Of a DNA stretch of 64,000 nucleotides, positions 35,646 through 45,430 are shown piece by piece. Under the pieces are notes generated by a model. That model was not told the origin of the DNA, ran no database searches, and saw only the letters and a list, made by a program, of their open reading frames with translations. Origin of the DNA: Pelagimonas sp. (GTDB lineage: Bacteria > Pseudomonadota > Alphaproteobacteria > Rhodobacterales > Rhodobacteraceae); contig JAOARQ010000034.1 in the NCBI GenBank assembly GCA_025210455.1, positions 1-64,000 on the forward strand, read 5' to 3'. The translations under genes were made by a program, and so were the position numbers. Each line of letters opens with the position of its first letter. Positions within the stretch are counted from its first letter, which is position 1.

Positions 35646-36090
35646 GAAAACCCGCCCACGGTGGCTTCGGGGTGCGGGCTTGTTTGGTCCGTGAGCATCC
35701 ACATACCAGCCTAAGCACTCAGCCGCGATGATCGATCGAGATGAACGGCGACTCTGGGCCGAACTTTTCTATGGTTAAGGCTCTATCAAAAAAATAATAC
35801 GTTCAGAATTGACAGAAAGGTGGGACCACGTGTCGTAGGGATTCCGTTTGCTTTCCTGATCGAGAGAACCATTGGTATCGACAACTACGCCCCGGTGCAC
35901 CACATTATTGTTTTGAGAGTGGCTCTTTTCCAACTGAAGTTTGGCAGGGTTGGCGGCGCTCAACCGTACCAGTGGTCTTAGCATTCCAGTTGCAGAATTC
36001 GAACGGTAAGTCTGTTGGTGGAAAGGGGGAGTCCGAACCACAACTGATTTGCGCAACAAAGCAAAAATACATGCCTCAGGCTTTGAAAAA
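35646..36090. other. Gap at the island's right side, one hairpin, no gene supported
   Basis: A hairpin CCCGC...GCGGG (35651-35678) with AT-rich flanks follows the HTH gene and could terminate both ways. A 94-codon minus-strand frame at 35775-36059 has no ribosome site and odd composition, so I do not call it. Confidence 0.6.
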
Positions 36091-37053
36091 TCAGCTCAGA
36101 CCATAGGTGCGTTGTTCGATATCAATAGCCTCCAATTCAGCTTTGCAGGCTGACAGGAACTCGTCTTCGGCATCTGACCGGCGGCGCGCAGGGTTGGTGA
36201 TGAGGTAGATGTTCACCATGGGCAGTTCGTCATAGGGCGGCAGTTGCCGGATATGCCCGGCCAGAACGTCCTGCTTTGCCACATGAAGCGGCAGGGCGCC
36301 GATACCGACGTTTGCCATAATCAGACGGCGGATTTCATTGAGACTGGAGGATACGCCGCGCCAGTCGGTGGCCAGGCCCAAACGTGCACGAAGCCGCGAG
36401 ATGGCATGTAGTGGGCCTCCCTCGGCCTCTGTCTGGAAGGCGACGAAGGGTTCGTCTTCGAGATCTTTGGGATTGATTTCCTTCGCGTTGAACAAAGGGT
36501 GGCGCGCGCCACAATAGAGGCCAAAGAATTCGCGGTACAGGATCACAGAGTTTAGATTTCGTGGGATCTTGGACAGCAGGCAAATCCCGAAGCTGGCTCG
36601 GTTTTGATTGACCATTGTCTCAACGTCTTCGCTTTCATGCACCGAAAATGAATAGGTAACGTGCGGGTGCGCCTTGGAAAAATTGCTGAGAATGTCGTTG
36701 AAGTGTTCAGAAATCACTGAGCTTGTAATCGCAATAGAAAGGTGACCGCGCAGTTCTGTTCGATTCTCGTCCAACAGGGAGGGCAGCTGTGAAATTGTGC
36801 CAAAGATATTGGCGCATTCGGTATAAAGCGCCTGACCGGGGCGGGTGACAGTAAACTCGTTCGGTTTGCGGACAACAAGGTGCTTGCCTGTTGCTTGTTC
36901 AAGCCGTTTGAGGGCGGCGGAGACTGTGGGCTGTTTCAGACCAAGGAAGTCGGCGGCCTTTGATATACCGCCTTGTTCAACCACAACCATAAAGGTGCGA
37001 AGCAGGTTCCAATCCAGGTTCCAGGGGAAGCGTTGCTGCCGTGGTAGGCTCAT
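36091..37053 (-). CDS. LysR-family regulator of the adjacent catabolic operon
   Basis: A 320-residue LysR-type regulator: N-terminal winged HTH (about 15-75; GGISKAADFLGLKQPTVSAALKRLE) and a C-terminal periplasmic-binding-like effector domain (about 100-305). It is divergent from the ABC transporter gene with 137 bases between starts, the classic layout for a LysR activator that also represses itself. The substrate is presumably the compound taken up by that transporter or an early catabolite. Confidence 0.9.
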   Translation of the reverse strand: MSLPRQQRFPWNLDWNLLRTFMVVVEQGGISKAADFLGLKQPTVSAALKRLEQATGKHLVVRKPNEFTVTRPGQALYTECANIFGTISQLPSLLDENRTELRGHLSIAITSSVISEHFNDILSNFSKAHPHVTYSFSVHESEDVETMVNQNRASFGICLLSKIPRNLNSVILYREFFGLYCGARHPLFNAKEINPKDLEDEPFVAFQTEAEGGPLHAISRLRARLGLATDWRGVSSSLNEIRRLIMANVGIGALPLHVAKQDVLAGHIRQLPPYDELPMVNIYLITNPARRRSDAEDEFLSACKAELEAIDIEQRTYGLS

Positions 37054-37190
37054 AGATCTTCTCTATATTGAACTTAGGTAATATCTGTTTGTGCAATGAT
37101 GTTAAGTCATGCAAGCTTTTTCGGAAGCGGGACCTTCCGCATCGTTTTGATCGGGGAACACCCCGGCATGATTCTCACAGGGAGAGATAA

Positions 37191-37967
37191 ATGACTTTTC
37201 GCCGTACCATCTTGAAATCCGCCATTGCAGCCGCCGGTCTGGCAGTGTTCGGCCTGAATACCGCCGCTGCCGAAGAGCTCGATGCGCTGAAAGAAAAGGG
37301 CGTGATCCGCATCGCCATGTCTGGTGCCTATCCTCCGTTCAACTTTGTGAACGATCAGAACGAAGTTGTTGGGTTTGACCCAGCCATTGGGACCGAGATC
37401 GCCAAACGTATGGGCATGGAAGTGGAAATTGTAACCACAGCCTGGGACGGCATCATCGGTGGCCTGCTGGCCAACAAATATGACGCCATTGTCGGGTCGA
37501 TGACCATCACCGCAGAGCGTGATGAAGTGGTTGATTTTGTTGGGCCTTACTACTCTGACAAGCGCGCTATTTTCAGCAAGCCGGGCTCTGGCATTTCCAG
37601 CTTGGAGGATCTGGAAGGCAAGAAAGTTGGCCTGACGCTTGGCGAAACCCACGAAGATTGGGCGCGTGAAAAGGGATACGATATCAACACCTACAAGGGG
37701 CTGCCTGAACTGCTGCTTGAACTGGAAAACGGCCGCGTCGACGCCATTGTGAACGACTCGATCGCTGCCATTCTTGCGATGGGCGCAAAAGGGCAGGCGT
37801 TCGAGATGTTCGGTGACCCAACCACGGAACCCTTTGGCGCAGGCATCGCCATCCGCGAGGGCAACCCAAAGCTGGCCGAAGAAATGCAGGCTGCTCTGCA
37901 ATCCATGATGGATGACGGCACCTATCTGGCTCTGGCAGAAAAGTGGATTGGCGGCGACATCCGCTAA
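37191..37967 (+). CDS. Amino acid ABC transporter substrate-binding protein
   Basis: A periplasmic binding protein of the polar amino acid family (SBP_bac_3), 258 residues. A signal peptide (SAIAAAGLAVFGLNTAAA) precedes two lobes; the family pattern MSGAYPPFNF, GFDPAIGTEIAKRM and DAIVGSMTITAERDEVVDF is plain, including the Arg-Asp region (TAERDE) that grips the substrate's amino-acid end. Strong ribosome site GGGAGAG. First gene of the plus-strand catabolic operon. Confidence 0.93.
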   Translation: MTFRRTILKSAIAAAGLAVFGLNTAAAEELDALKEKGVIRIAMSGAYPPFNFVNDQNEVVGFDPAIGTEIAKRMGMEVEIVTTAWDGIIGGLLANKYDAIVGSMTITAERDEVVDFVGPYYSDKRAIFSKPGSGISSLEDLEGKKVGLTLGETHEDWAREKGYDINTYKGLPELLLELENGRVDAIVNDSIAAILAMGAKGQAFEMFGDPTTEPFGAGIAIREGNPKLAEEMQAALQSMMDDGTYLALAEKWIGGDIR

Positions 37968-37977
37968 ATATCACATC

Positions 37978-38062
37978 GCTCTCGCGGTCTTTTGGCTGCG
38001 AGAGCTGGTATCAACGTGATGTGTCGCGGTTTCCGGGGCTTTACGGCCGCGACCCGCGACAC
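37978..38062 (+). promoter_or_regulatory. Two stem-loops between binding-protein and permease genes
   Basis: GCTCTCGC...GCGAGAGC (37978-38005) and GTGTCGCGG...CCGCGACAC (38021-38062), both perfect stems. In such operons intergenic hairpins protect the upstream mRNA, so that binding protein is made in excess of permease. Confidence 0.7.
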
Positions 38063-38150
38063 CAATGTTACCCAAAATTCTGCAATACACCGACAAGGAC
38101 GGCCCCCAACCGCCCGGACAATCCCGTGTCGGTGACCAAAGGAGTGACAG

Positions 38151-38798
38151 ATGGACATTGACCTGATGCTGAAGGTCTATCCTTTCTTTCTGGAGGCCGC
38201 CTGGGTCACTATTATGCTGTCGGTTCTGACGGCAATGCTGGGGCTGATCTGCGGCACGCTTGGGGCCTCTGCCCGGCTCTCGCGGTTTGCACTCCTTCGC
38301 TTTCTGGGCGCAGCTTATGTCAGCCTGTTTCGCGGAACGCCTGCGCTGATCCAGCTCTTCATTCTTTACTTCGGCGGCCCTCAGATCGGTATTCAGCTGG
38401 ACGCATTCGAGGCCGGCGTGATCGGGCTGGGTATTAATGCGGGCGCTTACATGACCGAGACCATCCGCGGAGCAATCATCGCGATTGACAAGGGACAACG
38501 CGAAGCCGCCCGGACATTGGGGCTCAGCAGCTGGCAGGCGACCTACAAGGTGGTTCTGCCGCAGGCCGCGCGCCTGATGGTGCGTCCTTTGGGCGTGAAC
38601 CTGAACATGCTGATCAAGGCAACCGCGCTTGTTGCCGCGATTGCGGTGGTCGAACTGACCTACACCGCACAGCGCTACATAGGGTCGACCTACAAGCCCT
38701 TCGAAATGTTCCTGCTCGCTGGGATTCTATACATGATCATCATCTATGTGACGGGCCGTGGCGTTGCCTGGCTGGATCGCAAAGTTCAGATCACCTGA
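38151..38798 (+). CDS. Amino acid ABC transporter permease 1
   Basis: A 215-residue inner-membrane permease of the HisM/GlnP type with about five helices. The EAA loop that contacts the ATPase is visible as EAARTLGLSSWQATYKVVLP. It probably pairs with the second permease encoded 19 bases downstream. GGAG precedes the start. Confidence 0.92.
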   Translation: MDIDLMLKVYPFFLEAAWVTIMLSVLTAMLGLICGTLGASARLSRFALLRFLGAAYVSLFRGTPALIQLFILYFGGPQIGIQLDAFEAGVIGLGINAGAYMTETIRGAIIAIDKGQREAARTLGLSSWQATYKVVLPQAARLMVRPLGVNLNMLIKATALVAAIAVVELTYTAQRYIGSTYKPFEMFLLAGILYMIIIYVTGRGVAWLDRKVQIT

Positions 38799-38817
38799 TC
38801 GGAAAAGGACAGATTAT

Positions 38818-39474
38818 ATGGGCCTCGATTTTTCGATTATTCCCAAATACATGGATATCATCCTTCTGGGGGCTGGCTGGACCGTCGGTATCACGGTCGC
38901 CGCTGCTCTGCTGAGCTTTGTCGGCGGTATCGTCTTTGCTGTGATTGCCCTTTACGCCCCATGGGTCATTCGCCAGCCGTTCAGGCTGATCGAATGGATA
39001 TTCATGGGCACCCCTCTCTTGCTGCAACTGTTCCTGATCTATTTCGGGCTGGTGCAGATCGGCATTGATCTGCCCGCCTTTGTGGCCGGGATCATCGGGT
39101 TAGGGCTGCATTTTGCCGTCTACAATTCCGAACTGATCCAGACGGCTATTCTTGCCGTGGACAAGGGCCAGATGGAAGCCGCGCGCACATTGGGATGCAG
39201 CCGCGCGCAGGCTTTGCGCAAGGTCGTGATCCCGCAGGCGGTGCGCGCTGTCATACCTCCGATTGGAAACAACATGATCGCGCTCTTGAAAGACAGCGCG
39301 CTGGTCTCCGTGATCGGGGTCAGTGAGCTGACGCTGTCAGCGCAAAGGGTGATCGGCAAGACCTACCGCCCATTTGAGTTCTACATCCTCGCTGCCGCTT
39401 TCTACTATGTCATCAACCTTTGCATGGAATGGGTGCAGCGCAAAATCGAACGCCGCATTTCCATCTCGCGCTGA
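38818..39474 (+). CDS. Amino acid ABC transporter permease 2
   Basis: The 218-residue partner permease; its EAA loop reads EAARTLGCSRAQALRKVVIP. I start it at the ATG at 38818 (AAAGGAC before it); an in-frame ATG at 38758 lies inside the preceding gene. Two non-identical permeases imply a heterodimeric pore, as in histidine-type importers. Confidence 0.92.
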   Translation: MGLDFSIIPKYMDIILLGAGWTVGITVAAALLSFVGGIVFAVIALYAPWVIRQPFRLIEWIFMGTPLLLQLFLIYFGLVQIGIDLPAFVAGIIGLGLHFAVYNSELIQTAILAVDKGQMEAARTLGCSRAQALRKVVIPQAVRAVIPPIGNNMIALLKDSALVSVIGVSELTLSAQRVIGKTYRPFEFYILAAAFYYVINLCMEWVQRKIERRISISR

Positions 39475-39489
39475 CCAAAGAGGCCAATC

Positions 39490-40260
39490 ATGAGCGAACA
39501 GACACACTTTGTCGAAATTCGTCACGCGCAGAAATCCTTTGGTGCGCTTGAGGTGCTCAAGGACATCAGTCTGAACGTCGAACGCGGGCAGATTGTCGGG
39601 ATCATCGGATCGTCCGGATCGGGGAAATCTACACTGTTGCGCGCGATCAATGATCTGGATCCGCTCACCGGCGGTGAAATCTGGCTGGACGGTGTGCAGG
39701 TGAACAAGACCCTGCCACATCGCCAATATGAAAAGCATATCAATGAATTGCGCCAGCATGTCGGAATGGTGTTTCAGCACTTTAATCTATTTCCGCATAT
39801 GACCGCGCGGGAAAATGTCACCATGGCGCCCAAGCTGCTCAAGGGGCTGTCTCAGGCCGATGCCGATAAGCTGGCCGAGGAACAACTGGACAAGGTCGGG
39901 ATGCTGGAGCGCATCGACTACTATCCATCGCAGCTTTCCGGTGGTCAGAAACAGCGCGTCGCCATCGCCCGCGCGCTGGCGATGAAACCCAAGCTGATGC
40001 TATTTGATGAGGCTACTTCCGCGCTCGACCCCGAGTTGGTGGAAGAGGTCAATCTGGTGATGAAGAAGCTTGCCGAAGAGCACATGACGATGATCATCGT
40101 CACCCATGAAATGGATTTCGCGGCCTCGGTCTGTGATCGTGTGCTGTTCATGGACAAAGGCGTTGTGGTCGAAGAAGGCCCGCCCAGCGTTCTGTTCAAG
40201 AATCCGACCCAGAACAGAACCCGCGAATTCCTGCGCAAACATATTGAAGGTGCGTCGTGA
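39490..40260 (+). CDS. Amino acid ABC transporter ATP-binding protein
   Basis: A 256-residue ATPase: Walker [16 protein letters not shown] (about 39-52), signature [16 protein letters not shown], Walker [15 protein letters not shown] and the H-loop VTHEM. It completes the importer. Its stop overlaps the GTG start of the aminotransferase by 4 bases, tying uptake to the first catabolic step. Confidence 0.95.
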   Translation: MSEQTHFVEIRHAQKSFGALEVLKDISLNVERGQIVGIIGSSGSGKSTLLRAINDLDPLTGGEIWLDGVQVNKTLPHRQYEKHINELRQHVGMVFQHFNLFPHMTARENVTMAPKLLKGLSQADADKLAEEQLDKVGMLERIDYYPSQLSGGQKQRVAIARALAMKPKLMLFDEATSALDPELVEEVNLVMKKLAEEHMTMIIVTHEMDFAASVCDRVLFMDKGVVVEEGPPSVLFKNPTQNRTREFLRKHIEGAS

Positions 40261-41606
40261 GCGAAGAATCCTATCTGTTTTATCAAAGCCGCACGCCGCG
40301 CCCGTTCCTGGACCGGGGGGAGGGCATCTATCTGTTTGACGAAAGTGGCAAACGTTATATCGACGGTTCTTCGGGTGCGATGGTGTCGAACATCGGCCAT
40401 TCCAACCGGCGCGTGCTGGACAAGATCAAAGCGCAGATGGATCGAGCGACTTTTGGCTATCGGCTGCATTTCCGCACGCATCCCTCCGAGGATCTGGCAG
40501 CCAAAACCGTCTCCATGACGCCTGACGGGCTGGACCGGGTGTTCTTTGTTTCTGGCGGCTCAGAGGCGGTGGAAAGTGCCGTGAAACTGGCGCGGCAATA
40601 TGCGATCACTCAGGGGCAAACCGATCGCTACAAGGTGATATCGCGTTTTCCGTCCTACCATGGGTGCACATTTGGAGCGTTGGACCTGACCGGCTATGAC
40701 CCGCTGCGCGAACCTTTCGCACCGATGTTAGAAGGCATGCCGAAGATCGCCGCCCCGGCCACCTATCTGGACCGCGACAACCTGAGCGAAGAGGCACGTG
40801 GTTTGAAGTACGCCGAGCTTTTGCGCGACAAGATCCTTGCTGAAGGACCAGATAGCGTCTTGGCATTTCTGATGGAACCTGTTGGAGGGGCCTCAACCGG
40901 CGCTTTGGTGGCCCCTGACAGCTATTATGGACGTATCCGCGAGATATGTGATGAATTTGGTATCCTGCTGATCTATGACGAGGTCATGACCGGCGCCGGG
41001 CGCACGGGTAAGTTTCTGGCGGCTGAGCATTGGGGCGTCACCCCGGATATTGTTGCGCTCTCTAAGGGGTTTGGCGCGGGCTATGCGCCTTTGGGGGCGA
41101 TTGTTGCCGGTGCGCCTCTGGTCGAACCAATCCTGGATGCCGGTGGTTTTGCCCATGGCTTCACCTACGCGGGCAACCCGATGGCATGTGCGGCCGGGCT
41201 GGCCGTTCTGGAAGAGCTGGAAGATCAAAACCTGATCGCCAATGCAGCCACCATGGGTGACATTCTGATGGATGAGCTGCGCGCATTGATGGATCGCTAT
41301 GCCTTCATCGGTGACGTGCGCGGCAAAGGGCTGCTGACAGCCTTCGAGCTTGTCGCCGACCGTGACACAATGGAGCCGCTGGATCCGGGGCTGAATGCCT
41401 ATGATCGTCTGGTGGAGCTGGCCTATGAGCGCGGGTTGATTATCTATTCGCGTCGCACCCGCGGCGGGACGGCCGGGGATCACTTTCTGATCGCGCCGCC
41501 TCTGATCATCACCGAGCCCCAGATTTCAGAGCTGATGACAATTCTGCGCGACGCGCTGGATGCGTTTGCCGCCGAGGTTGGATTGCCTCTGGAGGTGGCC
41601 GCATGA
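40257..41606 (+). CDS. Class III PLP-dependent aminotransferase
   Basis: A 449-residue fold-type I aminotransferase of the omega/beta-amino acid group. The PLP lysine is in [17 protein letters not shown], preceded by the Asp in [15 protein letters not shown], and [14 protein letters not shown] marks the cofactor phosphate site. Class III enzymes act on amino groups away from the alpha position, for example beta-alanine, 4-aminobutyrate or 3-aminoacids. GTG start overlapping the ATPase; stop overlapping the next gene by 4 bases. The product would be an oxo acid, suited to the CoA-transferase that follows. Confidence 0.9.
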   Translation: MSEESYLFYQSRTPRPFLDRGEGIYLFDESGKRYIDGSSGAMVSNIGHSNRRVLDKIKAQMDRATFGYRLHFRTHPSEDLAAKTVSMTPDGLDRVFFVSGGSEAVESAVKLARQYAITQGQTDRYKVISRFPSYHGCTFGALDLTGYDPLREPFAPMLEGMPKIAAPATYLDRDNLSEEARGLKYAELLRDKILAEGPDSVLAFLMEPVGGASTGALVAPDSYYGRIREICDEFGILLIYDEVMTGAGRTGKFLAAEHWGVTPDIVALSKGFGAGYAPLGAIVAGAPLVEPILDAGGFAHGFTYAGNPMACAAGLAVLEELEDQNLIANAATMGDILMDELRALMDRYAFIGDVRGKGLLTAFELVADRDTMEPLDPGLNAYDRLVELAYERGLIIYSRRTRGGTAGDHFLIAPPLIITEPQISELMTILRDALDAFAAEVGLPLEVAA

Positions 41607-42295
41607 GACTGCCGGACAAACGTTGTGACATGGCTGAAGCGGTGGCGCATATCAAAGACGGCGACACAGTCATGGTGGGCGGCTTTGGTGTGCCCGGCAC
41701 GCCTATGACACTGATCCATGCGCTTGTTGATCATGGTGCCCGCGATCTGACGCTGATCAAAAACGATGCAAACGAGCCGGGGATGGGGATCGACCACCTT
41801 CTTCAAAGCGGGCAGGTGGCGCGTCTGATCACCACCCATCTGGGGTTGAACGGCCATGCCATCGACCTGATGAACAGCGGGCGGATCAAGGTAGATTTCA
41901 ACGCTCAGGGCATCCTTGCAGAACGAATCCGCGCTGGCGGTGCCGGGATCGGCGCTGTGCTGAGCGATATCGGCATTGGCACGGAACTGGCCGAGGGCAA
42001 GCAGGTGGTCGAGGTGGACGGCAAGCCGCTTCTGGTGGAAACGGCGCTACGCGCTGATGTTGCGCTCATCCATGCCGACCGGGCTGATACCTTTGGGAAC
42101 CTCGCTTATCTTGCGACCGCGCGGAACTTCAATCCGCTGATGGCAATGGCTGCGACCCAAGTGATTGCTGAGGCTGAAACTGTCACGCCATTGGGGGCGT
42201 TGGACGCGAATTCTGTTCACACAAGCGGAGTGTTCGTCGATCACATCGCTGAATTGGGTGAAATTTCCGGGGAGTACGCCGTTGTCCAGCGCTAA
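41603..42295 (+). CDS. 3-oxoacid CoA-transferase subunit A
   Basis: The alpha subunit (230 residues) of a family I CoA-transferase of the AtoD/ScoA type: VMVGGFGVPGTPMTLIHAL is the conserved N-terminal loop. It moves CoA from acetyl- or succinyl-CoA to a 3-oxo acid. It overlaps the aminotransferase by 4 bases and the beta-subunit gene by 14. Confidence 0.92.
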   Translation: MRLPDKRCDMAEAVAHIKDGDTVMVGGFGVPGTPMTLIHALVDHGARDLTLIKNDANEPGMGIDHLLQSGQVARLITTHLGLNGHAIDLMNSGRIKVDFNAQGILAERIRAGGAGIGAVLSDIGIGTELAEGKQVVEVDGKPLLVETALRADVALIHADRADTFGNLAYLATARNFNPLMAMAATQVIAEAETVTPLGALDANSVHTSGVFVDHIAELGEISGEYAVVQR

Positions 42296-42935
42296 TACCC
42301 GCATGATCGCCCGCGCCGCGCGCGACATTGCCCCCGGCATGGTGGTCAATCTGGGCATTGGTCTGCCGACCAGGGTTGCCGACCAGCTCCCGGCTGATTT
42401 CCCGGTCTGTTTGCATACAGAAAATGGGCTGGCTGGCATCGGTCCGTCGCTGCCCCCAGAGCGCGCCGACCGGAACCTGATTGACGCGGGCGGGGCCTAT
42501 GTTTCAACGGTGCCGGGGTCGGCTTTCTTCGATAGCGCGACCAGCTTTGCCATGGTGCGCTCGGGGCGTCTGGATCTGACCATGCTTGGTGCTTTTGAGG
42601 TCAGCAGCAAGGGCGATCTGGCCAACTGGAAGATTCCCGGCAAATTCAGCCCGGGCGTGGGGGGAGGGATCGAACTGGCCCAGAAAGCCCGCCGGGTCGT
42701 TGTCCTGACCACCCATACCGATCGTGCAGGCAACCCGAAACTCAAGGATGAGTGCACCCTGCCGTTGACGGCACAAAGATGCGTGTCACGCGTGTTCACC
42801 GATATGGCGGTCATTGACGTCACACCCGAAGGGTACGCGCTTGTCGAAATCGCTGAGGGGATCAGCCGTGCTGAAGTCACCGAAGCAACCGGTGCGCCGC
42901 TGATCGTGCCTGATACCACTTTGCCCGTTTTCTGA
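42282..42935 (+). CDS. 3-oxoacid CoA-transferase subunit B
   Basis: The beta subunit (217 residues from TTG at 42282) carries the catalytic glutamate in HTENGLAGIGP and the GxGxAF-like SAFFDSATSFAMVR region. I chose the TTG at 42282 because GGGGAG precedes it at good spacing and it overlaps subunit A by 14 bases; the ATG at 42303 is the alternative. With subunit A it would activate the 3-oxo acid made by the aminotransferase. Confidence 0.9.
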   Translation: MSSANTRMIARAARDIAPGMVVNLGIGLPTRVADQLPADFPVCLHTENGLAGIGPSLPPERADRNLIDAGGAYVSTVPGSAFFDSATSFAMVRSGRLDLTMLGAFEVSSKGDLANWKIPGKFSPGVGGGIELAQKARRVVVLTTHTDRAGNPKLKDECTLPLTAQRCVSRVFTDMAVIDVTPEGYALVEIAEGISRAEVTEATGAPLIVPDTTLPVF

Positions 42936-42939
42936 GGTA

Positions 42940-44235
42940 ATGATGCAGACCGAACTCAACACCCGTTTGTGCGATGCCGTGGATGTGGCCTTTGACCGTC
43001 AGGTCGCCTTTCTCGCCGACCTCACCGCGCATCCTTCGACCCGGGGGAATGAACAATCGGCGCAGGCGTTCATGGCAATGGCGCTGACTGATCGGGGCTA
43101 TGCACTGGATCAGTGGCAGATTGACGTGACCGAGATCCAGCACCTGCCCGGATTTTCTCCTGTTCTTGGCCCTTACGATGATGCGGTGAATGTCGTGGGG
43201 ACGCACCGTTCCAAAACCGGGACGGGCCGATCACTGATCCTGAACGGGCATGTCGACGTGGTGCCCGCCGGACCGCTGGACATGTGGGATACCCCGCCGT
43301 TCGAACCACGGGTTGAAGACGGCTGGCTCTATGGTCGGGGGGGCGGTGATATGAAGGCCGGGCTGGTGTCGAACCTGTTCGCGCTTGATGCGCTGTCGGC
43401 CTGCGGGATGGCGCCCGCAGCGGATGTGTTCTACCAGTCTGTGGTCGAGGAAGAGTGCACTGGCAATGGCGCGCTGGCTTGCCTCGCGCGCGGCTACACA
43501 GCAGATGCAGCCCTGATCCCCGAGCCATTTTCAGAACATCTGGTCACCGCGCAGCTTGGGGTTCTTTGGTTTCAGGTGCTTCTCAAGGGGATGCCGACTC
43601 ATGTGGCCTATGCCGGCAGCGGAGCCAACGCCATTGAGGCGGCCGTTCCGCTGATTGCAGCGCTGCATGATATGGAACATCGCTGGAATGCCGCGGAAAA
43701 CCGGACCAGCGATTATGCGCATATGGATCACGCGTTGAACCTGAATGTCGGCAAGATCGAAGGCGGCGACTGGACCAGCTCCGTTCCGGCATGGTGTGTG
43801 TTTGACGTGCGCATGGGGGTATTTCCGGGGCAGTCCATCGAGGCAGCAAAGGCCGAAATCGAAAAGGTCATTCTGAATGCGGCACGCCAGAACGATTTCC
43901 TGCGCAACGCGCTGCCTGAGATTATCTATCACGGCTTTCACGCGGAGGGCTATGCGCTGTCACAGGACAGTTCAGCCAAAGCCACCTCGGCGATTGCAGC
44001 GCTTGAAACTGCGCACCGGACCGCCACTGGTGAAGAGCTTTTGCGTGAAGCCATCACCGCCACGACCGACGCACGGTTCTTTGGGCTGTATGCCGATACG
44101 CCCGCGCTGGTCTATGGCCCGCGCGCCGAGGCGATCCACGGTTTCAACGAACGCGTAGATCTGGAAAGCATGCGGCGCGTGACCAAGGCCACGGCCATGT
44201 TCATCGCCGATTGGTGCGGCGTCGAAAACATCTGA
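42940..44235 (+). CDS. M20-family deacylase (ArgE/DapE type)
   Basis: A 431-residue two-zinc hydrolase. Metal-site and catalytic motifs: GHVDVVPAGP, GRGGGDMKAG, the EEE general-base segment EEECTGNG, and a C-terminal IHGFNERVD. Family members remove N-acyl groups from amino acids (acetylornithine, succinyl-diaminopimelate and others). It starts 4 bases after subunit B. In this operon it would take off an acyl group before or after transamination. Confidence 0.9.
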   Translation: MMQTELNTRLCDAVDVAFDRQVAFLADLTAHPSTRGNEQSAQAFMAMALTDRGYALDQWQIDVTEIQHLPGFSPVLGPYDDAVNVVGTHRSKTGTGRSLILNGHVDVVPAGPLDMWDTPPFEPRVEDGWLYGRGGGDMKAGLVSNLFALDALSACGMAPAADVFYQSVVEEECTGNGALACLARGYTADAALIPEPFSEHLVTAQLGVLWFQVLLKGMPTHVAYAGSGANAIEAAVPLIAALHDMEHRWNAAENRTSDYAHMDHALNLNVGKIEGGDWTSSVPAWCVFDVRMGVFPGQSIEAAKAEIEKVILNAARQNDFLRNALPEIIYHGFHAEGYALSQDSSAKATSAIAALETAHRTATGEELLREAITATTDARFFGLYADTPALVYGPRAEAIHGFNERVDLESMRRVTKATAMFIADWCGVENI

Positions 44236-44245
44236 GGATTTGCCC

Positions 44246-45420
44246 ATGCGACAGGCCGTCATCGTTTCATACGCCCGCACACCGATTGGCAAAGCCTATC
44301 GTGGTGCGTTCAACAACCTTGAGGCCCCAAGCCTTGCCGCCCCGGCAGTGAACGCCGCGCTAGAGAGCGGGGGCCTGAACGGCGGGGAGGTCGAGGAAGC
44401 CGTCTTTGGATCCGCGCTTACGCAGGGCTCTTCCGGTGTCAATGTCGCGCGTCATATCGTGCAAGCCGCCGGTCTGCCCGACAGTGTTGCGGGCGCTACG
44501 GTGGATCGGCAGTGTGCCTCAGGTCTGAACGCCATCGCGATGGCCTCGCATATGGTACAGAGCGAAGGGGTAGAGGTTGCGCTGGCCGGTGGGCTGGAGA
44601 GCATCTCGCTGGTGCAGAACACGCATTGGAACGGGTATCGCTACCCGGACCCGTCTGTGCCAGAAACCTATTATATGCCCATGCTGGATACCGCTGAAGT
44701 GGTCGCAGACCGCTATGGCATCAGCCGCGCTGCGCAAGACGCCTATGCGCTTCAAAGCCAGAAAAGAACCGCCAAAGCGCAGGCCTCTGGTCTTTTTGAG
44801 GGGGAAATCGTGCCCGTCACGGCCACCAAGATCGTCACGGACAAGGTCACCGGGGAAACCCACGAGGAAACCGTCAAACTTACTGCCGACGAATGCAATC
44901 GTCCGGGCACCACGGCCAAGGGGCTGGCCAGTCTCGCCGCTGTCCGTGGCGAAAGCATGACTGTCACCGCGGGCAATGCCAGCCAGCTTTCAGATGGCGC
45001 GGCCGCGTTGGTCGTGATGGAGGCAGGTGAAGCCCGCCGCAGAGGCCTTGCGCCGCTTGGCGCGTTGCGCGGGTTTGCCGTGGCGGGGGTGGCCCCGGAA
45101 GAAATGGGCATCGGGCCTGTTGTGGCGGTCCCCCGCCTTCTGGCGCGAAATGGACTGCGAATGCAGGATATTGACCTGTGGGAGCTCAACGAAGCCTTTG
45201 CCGCGCAGCTGCTTTATTGCCGTGATCGTCTGGGCATTCCGGACGACCGGCTGAACGTCAATGGTGGTGCGATTTCCATTGGCCATCCCTATGGGATGTC
45301 CGGCGCGCGCATGGTGGGGCATATCCTGTTGGAAGGGCGCCGGCGCGGTGCGCAATGGGGGTGGTGACCATGTGTGTTGGGGGCGGACAAGGCGCCGCAG
45401 GGCTGGTTGAGATTTTTTGA
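44246..45420 (+). pseudogene. Acetyl-CoA C-acyltransferase (thiolase), frameshifted near its 3' end
   Basis: A degradative thiolase of normal length if read across a frameshift. The nucleophile Cys is in DRQCASGLNAIAMA (near residue 88), the NEAFAAQ and GGAISIGHPYG motifs with the catalytic His are intact. The frame then stops at 45367 (RRRGAQWGW). One base short in the G-run at 45357-45361 explains this: the other frame continues with GVVTMCVGGGQGAAGLVEIF to a stop at 45420, restoring the conserved end and the second catalytic Cys. As given, the enzyme would lack that Cys. Either a real mutation or a sequencing error in a homopolymer. ATG at 44246 follows TGAGGA. Confidence 0.88.
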
Positions 45421-45430
45421 GGGGATAAAG

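Larger units (their letters stand above)
14128..35650. mobile_element. Mosaic mobilizable genomic island at tRNA-Ser (right edge uncertain)
   Basis: The left edge is set by the tRNA 3' end, into which the serine recombinase reads. The inside has lower G+C, many short unknown genes, a relaxase with MobC, a coupling ATPase, ArdA, a tyrosine recombinase and a truncated integrase. No VirB/Trb mating-pair genes are present, so it looks mobilizable rather than self-transmissible. I found no copy of the tRNA 3' end at the right side; the edge near 35650 is placed after the integrase remnant and excisionase-like gene and before the LysR operon. Two integrase types suggest at least two layered elements. 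Confidence 0.7.

Noticed and set aside
14009-35650. Search for CRISPR arrays
   Set aside because: I saw no regularly spaced repeat series and no cas genes in the island or elsewhere in the window.
35775-36059. 94-codon minus-strand frame in the gap before LysR
   Set aside because: No ribosome site, unusual residue composition and no operon partner; kept as non-coding.
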